From: an uncultured euryarchaeote
GTDB taxonomy: Archaea > Thermoplasmatota > Poseidoniia > Poseidoniales > Poseidoniaceae
DNA length: 18,502 nucleotides
Reading direction: 5' to 3'
Assembly (NCBI GenBank): GCA_937881505.1
Contig: CALGEM010000179.1
Coordinates: 1-18,502 of the forward strand
The notes under the pieces were generated by a model. The model did no database searches. It was given only the letters and a program-made list of their open reading frames with translations, and was not told the origin of the DNA. The position numbers and the translations under genes were made by a program. Below are positions 14,301 to 18,502 of this stretch, piece after piece. How positions within the stretch are numbered: the stretch's first letter is position 1; each line of letters opens with the position of its first letter.

Positions 14301-16193
14301 CAGTGGGTATGTCCCGAGGAACTCACCTACACTTTTGACTACACCACAGAGGAGCCCCCAGCATCCGCTACATTGACCGTCCTCGCATTTGATGCCGTAG
14401 GCAACAACGCATCGTACACCGTACCTGTCATGCTGTACAACGAAATCCCCGACCCTCAGTTTACCGTTGACCGGTTTGAAAACAGCAGTTCAGCGATGGT
14501 GACCCTTGACGGTTCGGCTACGGTTGACCCCGAAGGCGACAGTCTCAGCGTGATGTTCATCTCCTCGCTTGACGGTGTGCTTTCCACTGAGGGCTTGGTT
14601 TGGGAAGGCCATCTGTCCCGCGGGGTTCACACCATCAAGATGGAGGTCACCGACGACCGTGCCGAGCATGCTAACCAGAGTAAATCCACTTCCATCTTGC
14701 TCACGGTTGACAACGCCGAGCCCGTGGCGGTCATTGCTTCACCGCCGGCCCAAACATTCGACAGTTCCGAGTTGATTTCCTTCTCTGCCAACGGTTCAGG
14801 CGACTACGACGCCGCCTGCTCCACCTTCCCCACGGACGGCGAGTGGATTTGTGCACCGTTTGAACCCGCTTCAGGGTCTGAATTCCTCGTCGTTACGTGG
14901 ACCAGCAGCCTCGACGGTCGATTGACGCCCGAAGGCGAAGACTGGTTGCTGTTTGAAAGCCGTTTAAGTGCCGGCGAACACGAGATCACACTGAGCGTTG
15001 ACGATGGCATCCACGAGCCCATCACGACCACCCGAACCATCACGGTCACGCCTTCTGCCCCTGTGCTCGGCTTGGTTAGCCCACAACCCGGTTCCGTTCA
15101 TCCTTCGTCGACCACCTTCATGCTCGATGCTTCTGAGAGCGTCGATTACGACGGGGACGATTTCACCATCACGCTTCGTTCATCAGAAGCAAGTGAACCG
15201 CTGCTGGTCGATGTTGACCCCAACGAGCAACACGCCTTCACGCTGAACGCAGGCGAACATCAGATGACGGTCACGCTGACCGATGATACTGGGGCCTCAC
15301 GAGACGAAGGCTTTGCGCTGTCCGTTGTGGAATCTGCGCCAGTGTTGGTATTGATTTCTCCCGAAAACCGACAGTCCATCGTTCCCGGCGGGGCGTTGGT
15401 GCTCGAGGAAGCCTCCTACGATGCTGACAACGATTTGACCGTGCGAGAGTGGCGACGCTACGCACCCGAACTCAGTGAGCCCGAGGTGTTGTCCACGCGC
15501 TCAAAGGACGAACTCACGGGGCTTCTACCTGGTGAATACCACCTCTCACTCTACGTGGAGGACGCTCGTGGGAATTCGGTTGAACAACACGTCAACATCA
15601 CCTTGCAATCCAGTCTCCCATCACTCGACCGTAATTCTCTGGTGCTCAGCGCAGAGACCTTTACGCAAAACGAACTCAACACCTTGACCGTTCGTGTGGC
15701 CCTCAGCGACCCCGACGGAACCACCAGCGATGTGCGCGTGAACATCACGCTCGGCATCCAGCAGTGGGAAGCCAACTTGAGCGATGATGACGGGGACGGT
15801 GTTTGGGAAGGCGTCATTGAATGGCGACCAGAAACCACAGGCCGCCCCCTGCTGAAGATCGTCGCCAAGGACGGGGTGGGCGAGAACGCAAACATTGACT
15901 TCATGTCGAGAAACCTCATCGTAGAATCACCTGAAACCGATGCACGAGGCCTTCTCCTTGCGGCGTCTGCATTGGGCTTCGTCAGTTTGGCTGGCCTTGT
16001 TGCCTTCCTTGTTTCCCGACGACGACGGGCCAGAGAAGAACTCGAGTTGTTGACCTCATGGGACGCCTTTAGGGCGCCGCGCGCTGCCTCAAAAGAAGCA
16101 GGCGCAAAAGACGTGCCGAGCCTTGAAGGGAACGCCATGGACGGCACGCAGGAAGTGGAAGAAGAGGACGAGTTGGACCTTGACCTCGACTGA
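11391..16193 (+). CDS. Giant surface protein: beta-helix, Ig-like modules, C-terminal anchor
   Basis: A 1600-residue type I membrane protein. Signal peptide at 1-34 (core L-A-L-S-L-V-L-L-F-I-M-P-L-M-L). About 45-690 shows the repeating short strands and turns of a right-handed parallel beta-helix (NosD/PbH1-like; for example I-Q-N-L-T-I-E-D-A-I-Y-G-V-T-I-Y). Around 710-735, N-G-I-P-G-A-T-V-N-V-T resembles a carboxypeptidase-regulatory-like fold. About seven PKD/cadherin-like modules follow, starting near 802, 915, 1019, 1109, 1223, 1316 and 1409; many share A-P-V openings, D-x-D-G-D-D or D-P-E-G-D loops and G-E-H-x-x-T-L-x-V endings. A membrane helix spans 1520-1541, then R-R-R-R and an acidic tail ending D-E-L-D-L-D-L-D. 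N-x-S/T sequons are abundant. Beta-helices often bind or cleave polysaccharide, but no catalytic residues are identifiable. Likely role: adhesion or polymer binding at the cell surface. Confidence 0.9.
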   Translation: MEHVPSGRGLALSLVLLFIMPLMLHLVPAGPSTAVGETESTPQFTQGRAQTTWSGTQTLSGTYTIGVADEVIIQPCTVVRLAANERLVVDGRLTVLGTQSCPVIFEASGLGDHEGIQFNASSSGRGSLIQNLTIEDAIYGVTIYGSNPVIENLTVVNPDRVAVDMFNSAAPRITDLYVDRAGRDLGFQGDWRYGLGLSVGAGSTPIVNRAVFSDILTRAVNIWGGSGGLIQGITVDNCTGSSWAMVAGIWVEDSQPLLTNISISKSDTGIVIRHIDDGGYTHAVVRHAHISDSMYRGVYVDKNNHTNYTNYETADFTNLTITGTGGPDAKTPNIGYAALEVNATGAWFDDTLIEDSTTVGVRLYFVDSTTTFRNLTVRDSGDPGQGPHEAGVAIRSSFFAPTFEGLEVSGSVGPGVHSTSGGAMQGSDWFLHNNTKQGIIVDRATVSIEGMHLSDNGYSGAHVLDARRIDFWNLTAENNGASPSANAEEQAGLYYEESNDIESSSGDVRCWSCTVSGSTGHGILAVNSVDLWLENVHLADNALNLPALEVDNGETMPAGASGRIHITNLHVEAESPSQPAVKLHRAAVHVDGLTMVGNHTGLDWRGDNNGQLASYLNNTVFSGTDCAVFDGHTLLAGHSNRISTDCTGDITFTNSQVNWSGLTDDRGTSGSPTVLDLDATSTLHLHQPVDVAYASAVLASGAHLDIAWDLTVWVVNNYSNGIPGATVNVTFDAYEPAFTLPASEIGQLFLPDFIGQRWTSTGGSSYNVANIDCGYFGVSNSTSTTFDQDRVVYCLLPLANQAPFIHWSTPEDGAVFPSGAEVFFNASDSWDLDNDSMEFKWRSSLDDDIVAGCAGVFHGNDHPAGGAPFLANGDPFTQVPPYCQLSDGIHEITLQVCDIGHCVAETRTIELVNFAPVLAVDFEPALNPWSELIMPQTGTLVVNTTGTYDPEGDDFACVIDFNGEGAGWGNQWVCPEELTYTFDYTTEEPPASATLTVLAFDAVGNNASYTVPVMLYNEIPDPQFTVDRFENSSSAMVTLDGSATVDPEGDSLSVMFISSLDGVLSTEGLVWEGHLSRGVHTIKMEVTDDRAEHANQSKSTSILLTVDNAEPVAVIASPPAQTFDSSELISFSANGSGDYDAACSTFPTDGEWICAPFEPASGSEFLVVTWTSSLDGRLTPEGEDWLLFESRLSAGEHEITLSVDDGIHEPITTTRTITVTPSAPVLGLVSPQPGSVHPSSTTFMLDASESVDYDGDDFTITLRSSEASEPLLVDVDPNEQHAFTLNAGEHQMTVTLTDDTGASRDEGFALSVVESAPVLVLISPENRQSIVPGGALVLEEASYDADNDLTVREWRRYAPELSEPEVLSTRSKDELTGLLPGEYHLSLYVEDARGNSVEQHVNITLQSSLPSLDRNSLVLSAETFTQNELNTLTVRVALSDPDGTTSDVRVNITLGIQQWEANLSDDDGDGVWEGVIEWRPETTGRPLLKIVAKDGVGENANIDFMSRNLIVESPETDARGLLLAASALGFVSLAGLVAFLVSRRRRAREELELLTSWDAFRAPRAASKEAGAKDVPSLEGNAMDGTQEVEEEDELDLDLD

Positions 16194-16228
16194 CCGAATA
16201 CGGTCTGCTCAATCGGGCGACGTTTGCT

Positions 16229-16864
16229 TCAAATCCGAGTGATTTTGAATACGCTCAGGGTGATGCTCGAAAGGCCTCGTCCTCGCTCATCCTCCAGTTC
16301 CATCCCCTCAAGGTGCTCCACCTCAAAACCATCCGAGAAGAAACGCTTCACGTCTTCATCGTGAAGGGCGAACGGCGGGCCTTCCATCTCGTCTTGGGGA
16401 TAGGCGTAAGTGATGAGCAGTCCAACCGCACCGGCTTTTGTTTGCTGGCGAAGTTGTTCAACGTAGGCGCCTCGCATGACATCGGGAAGCGCGATCATCG
16501 CCGCACGGTCGTACCATGCATCGGCTTGAACGGTGTTTTCCTCAAGCGCAAAGACATCGCCTTGAATCACGGTGAATGGAGGACAAACGTAGCGCTGATG
16601 GCCCCCCATCACCTCTTTTTCAGGGGTCATGCTGCCTTCCTCAAAGAAGGACTGCACCGCTTTGTCCACCAGCTCCAAACCGACGATGCGGTGGCCTTGT
16701 TGGGCCAGCCACACCATGTCGAGGGATTTTCCGCAAAGAGGGACGAGAACCTCCGTTTCTGCCTCAAGGCCAAGGCTTGGCCAATGGTTGACCAACAGGT
16801 CGTTGAACTCGGAGCGGTGCCAACCGATTTGTTCAGTTTCCCAACGGTGGTGCCAAAACTCCAT
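16229..16864 (-). CDS. tpm: Thiopurine S-methyltransferase (TPMT) family protein
   Basis: A 211-residue cytoplasmic SAM-dependent methyltransferase, close to the usual length of bacterial TPMTs (about 218). Seen: M-E-F-W-H-H-R-W-E-T-E-Q-I-G-W-H at the N-terminus, the SAM loop V-L-V-P-L-C-G-K-S-L-D-M at 39-50, V-G-L-E-L at 61-65, W-Y-D-R-A-A-M-I-A-L-P at 117-127 and E-G-P-P-F at 161-165, all family hallmarks. TPMTs methylate aromatic and heterocyclic thiols; bacterial members also volatilise selenium and tellurium compounds. The natural substrate here is unknown. The ATG at 16864 is chosen because it matches the family N-terminus; the frame is open to 16936 but that overlaps the preceding gene. 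It starts 11 nt after the glycosyltransferase stop, so probably one operon without an obvious functional link. Possibly transferred from bacteria. Confidence 0.93.
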   Translation of the reverse strand: MEFWHHRWETEQIGWHRSEFNDLLVNHWPSLGLEAETEVLVPLCGKSLDMVWLAQQGHRIVGLELVDKAVQSFFEEGSMTPEKEVMGGHQRYVCPPFTVIQGDVFALEENTVQADAWYDRAAMIALPDVMRGAYVEQLRQQTKAGAVGLLITYAYPQDEMEGPPFALHDEDVKRFFSDGFEVEHLEGMELEDERGRGLSSITLSVFKITRI

Positions 16865-16875
16865 AGAAAGACCAC

Positions 16876-17649
16876 TCAGGCTTGTTCGGGCAGGTTGTTC
16901 TTGGTTGAATCTGGGTTGCTGTCCAGCCCACCCCAAGGTGTTCGGGTTCGGTGAAGGCCAAATCGGCGGAAGAAGAGGAATCTCAAGTTCTTCCAGCCAT
17001 CGCCCCAGGTGTGGATTTCGGCTTCGCCAACTCGAGGCCGGTAAGGGACGGAGATTTCGATGGCCTTTTTCTTGCCAAGGTGTCGTCGAGCAAGGATTTT
17101 GATTTCTTCACTCAGCGGCATGCCGTCGTTGGTAGGGCGCATCTTCTCGTTGTCAAAGATGGACTTTCGGAAGACCCACATGCCCGTTTGGGAGTCCTTG
17201 ATGCCGTACCAGAACAGCATACGAGCCGTGAACGAGAGCACCCAGTTTCCAAAGCCGTGCAGGCCCGACATGGAACCGTCTTCGGCCAAGGTTAGCCGGT
17301 CGCAGGTGATGAAGTCGAGGTCGTCGTCAACCAGTCGCTTGACCAATTCGGGCACCAATTCAGCAGGATAGGTACAGTCGGCGTCCATGGTGACAATGAT
17401 GTCGTTCTTGGCGACATCAAAGCCCGTTCGATAGGCTCGGCCGTAGCCCTTGCGAGGCTCCAAATGCACGCGGATGTCCTTTTCCAGAGCGATTTCTCGG
17501 GTTCGGTCGGATGAGTTGCCGTCAACGATCATGATTTCGAGGTCTTCGCACCATCCTCGCGGGATGGCGTCGATGGTCGGCCCCAAGGCTTCCTCTTCGT
17601 TTCGGGTTGGCAAAATCACGGTGACGGACACCGGTAGCACATCGCCCAT
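16876..17649 (-). CDS. Family 2 glycosyltransferase, dolichol-phosphate sugar synthase-like
   Basis: A 257-residue GT-A fold enzyme expected to transfer a nucleotide-activated sugar to a polyprenyl phosphate or glycan on the cytoplasmic face. Seen: S-V-T-V-I-L-P-T-R-N-E-E-E at 8-20, I-V-D-G-N-S-S-D-R-T at 41-50, G-Y-G-R-A-Y-R-T-G at 68-76, the metal-binding D-A-D at 89-91, S-Q-T-G-M-W-V-F-R at 153-161 and V-P-Y-R-P-R-V-G at 201-208. This pattern is DPM1/AglD-like; there is no C-terminal membrane domain. The ATG at 17649 is used; a TTG at 17691 would add 14 residues. It leads a two-gene unit with tpm and is divergent from a second glycosyltransferase, suggesting a link to glycan synthesis, perhaps for the many sequons on the nearby surface proteins. 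Sugar and acceptor cannot be read from sequence. Confidence 0.9.
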   Translation of the reverse strand: MGDVLPVSVTVILPTRNEEEALGPTIDAIPRGWCEDLEIMIVDGNSSDRTREIALEKDIRVHLEPRKGYGRAYRTGFDVAKNDIIVTMDADCTYPAELVPELVKRLVDDDLDFITCDRLTLAEDGSMSGLHGFGNWVLSFTARMLFWYGIKDSQTGMWVFRKSIFDNEKMRPTNDGMPLSEEIKILARRHLGKKKAIEISVPYRPRVGEAEIHTWGDGWKNLRFLFFRRFGLHRTRTPWGGLDSNPDSTKNNLPEQA

Positions 17650-17754
17650 GTCGCTTCCACCCGAGGATTGACCTTCAAAGGTTTGGCTCAAAGCGTGAGT
17701 ATCCTCTCACCGGACTCAATGACATTCAAATGCAGGTCCCTCGTCGTTCTTGGC
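17650..17754. promoter_or_regulatory. Divergent region between two glycosyltransferase genes
   Basis: About 105 nt if the preferred starts are right, 27 nt if the outer ones (TTG 17691 and ATG 17719) are used. It contains an inverted repeat, GTGAG at 17695-17699 and CTCAC at 17706-17710, six nucleotides apart, between the two outer starts. This could be an operator for both genes or chance. No clear TATA box. Confidence 0.35.
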
Positions 17755-18502
17755 ATGCACATTGCCATGGTCTCGGGCGAGTATCCTCCTCGCTGGGGAG
17801 GCATTGGCTCGGTGGTCTACCATTTGGCAGGTCATCTCGCCCAGCGCGGACACGATGTTACCGTCATCACGCGTACCCACAAACAAGCCACGCCTCAACA
17901 ACCGGGTGTGAGTGTGCTGCAGGTTCCTTGGCTCAAAGCCCCCATGGCCTTCACCCGCTCCTATGGAAAACACGCCTTGACCGAACTTCGACGGCTGCAC
18001 CAGGTCAAACCGGTGGATGTGGTTCACACGTTGCTTCCGCTGGTCAGTTGGACGGCCAAGGAATACCTCTGGGTGGAGGAGAACATCGCACCGGTGGTCT
18101 CGGCGCTCAACGGCAGTTGGATTGGCGAGCGTGAAGGTATGAAATTGGCTGCACGCCACAACGAGGCTGCGACGTGGAAGAACCCGAACGATTTGGCCAT
18201 TCTATTGACCGGCGGCTACTACGCCAAGTACGAACAAGCAGGCGTGGAGCATTCCAGTGTTTCCGTGGCTATTTCGCAGTCAACGCGAAGAGAATTTGAG
18301 CAATGGTACAAGCCACCCGAGGATTGGGTGTGCGAAACGGTGCTCTACGGCGTGGACCACAAGGTGTTCCGTCCCATGAACCACGACCATGAAGAAGAAC
18401 AACTCGCCTACGAGGCCCTTCGCAAATCCTACGATGCTGCAGACGAAGCGGCTTTGACGGGACGTCCGGACACCGAAACGCCCCTGCTCTTGGCCGTTGG
18501 AC
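17755..18502 (+). CDS. GT4-type (GT-B fold) glycosyltransferase, 3' end cut off
   Basis: The first 249 residues of a retaining GT-B glycosyltransferase; the C-terminal nucleotide-sugar domain is beyond the right edge. Seen: M-H-I-A-M-V-S-G-E-Y-P-P-R-W-G-G-I-G-S-V-V at the start (glycine-rich acceptor-side loop after strand 1), H-L-A-Q-R-G-H-D-V-T-V-I-T-R, a mid-domain A-I-S-Q-S-T-R-R-E-F and L-Y-G-V-D-H-K-V-F-R-P just before the interdomain linker. The linker is long and polar (about 30 residues) before L-L-A-V-G. The ATG at 17755 is preferred because M-H-I-A-M-V matches usual family N-termini; the in-frame ATG at 17719 would add 12 residues. No ribosome site is visible for either. Divergent from the family 2 enzyme; both may serve cell-surface glycan or glycolipid assembly, by inference. 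Confidence 0.88.
   Translation, partial: MHIAMVSGEYPPRWGGIGSVVYHLAGHLAQRGHDVTVITRTHKQATPQQPGVSVLQVPWLKAPMAFTRSYGKHALTELRRLHQVKPVDVVHTLLPLVSWTAKEYLWVEENIAPVVSALNGSWIGEREGMKLAARHNEAATWKNPNDLAILLTGGYYAKYEQAGVEHSSVSVAISQSTRREFEQWYKPPEDWVCETVLYGVDHKVFRPMNHDHEEEQLAYEALRKSYDAADEAALTGRPDTETPLLLAVG

Noticed and set aside
1..18502. Search for CRISPR arrays, tRNA or rRNA genes, insertion sequences or a prophage
   Set aside because: No regularly spaced direct repeats, cloverleaf-like segments, transposase motifs or phage genes were seen; nearly all sequence is accounted for by ordinary genes.

Overview
The window looks like a gene-dense chromosome segment of a marine planktonic archaeon, most likely Marine Group II / Candidatus Poseidoniales (Thermoplasmatota). 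The grounds are: an archaeal/eukaryotic-type wyosine enzyme (Taw2/TYW2), stand-alone Lrp/AsnC ligand-binding (RAM) proteins, very large signal-peptide and single-TM surface proteins with many N-x-S/T sequons, a bacterial-type UvrC, and mid-range GC (judged by eye, not computed). No 16S rRNA or other decisive marker is present, so the taxonomic call is an inference.

Layout, left to right: a membrane-tethered S15/CocE-type peptidase-hydrolase cut by the left edge (1-1006, -) with a small four-TM protein directly upstream of it (1045-1425, -). Then a secreted, membrane-anchored cyclophilin (1507-2535, +); the wyosine enzyme Taw2 (2519-3655, -); an orphan 1036-residue surface protein with six local cysteine pairs (3708-6818, +); UvrC (6815-8539, -); a winged-helix STAND ATPase (8647-10821, +). 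Next come a tandem pair of 77-residue stand-alone RAM-domain proteins (10824-11293, -); a 1600-residue surface protein made of a beta-helix plus about seven Ig-like modules (11391-16193, +); thiopurine S-methyltransferase (16229-16864, -) downstream of a family 2 glycosyltransferase (16876-17649, -); and a family 4-type glycosyltransferase cut by the right edge (17755-18502, +).

The 13 genes fall into ten same-strand runs of one or two genes. Convergent pairs overlap or nearly touch (17-nt overlap, 4-nt overlap sharing TTAA, 2-nt gap, 35-nt gap). Divergent pairs are separated by about 50-110 nt that must hold both promoters. No stretch over 300 nt lacks a gene. I saw no tRNA, rRNA, CRISPR array, insertion sequence or origin.

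Many of the genes share a cell-envelope theme: two giant surface proteins, an extracytoplasmic prolyl isomerase, a tethered peptidase, and two glycosyltransferases that could make surface glycans. The rest serve the cytoplasm: DNA repair (UvrC), tRNA modification (Taw2), small-molecule methylation (TPMT), and two possible regulatory elements (STAND ATPase, RAM pair). Nothing here is clearly a new defence or mobile system. The least explained items are the STAND ATPase, the RAM pair and the orphan cysteine-paired surface protein.
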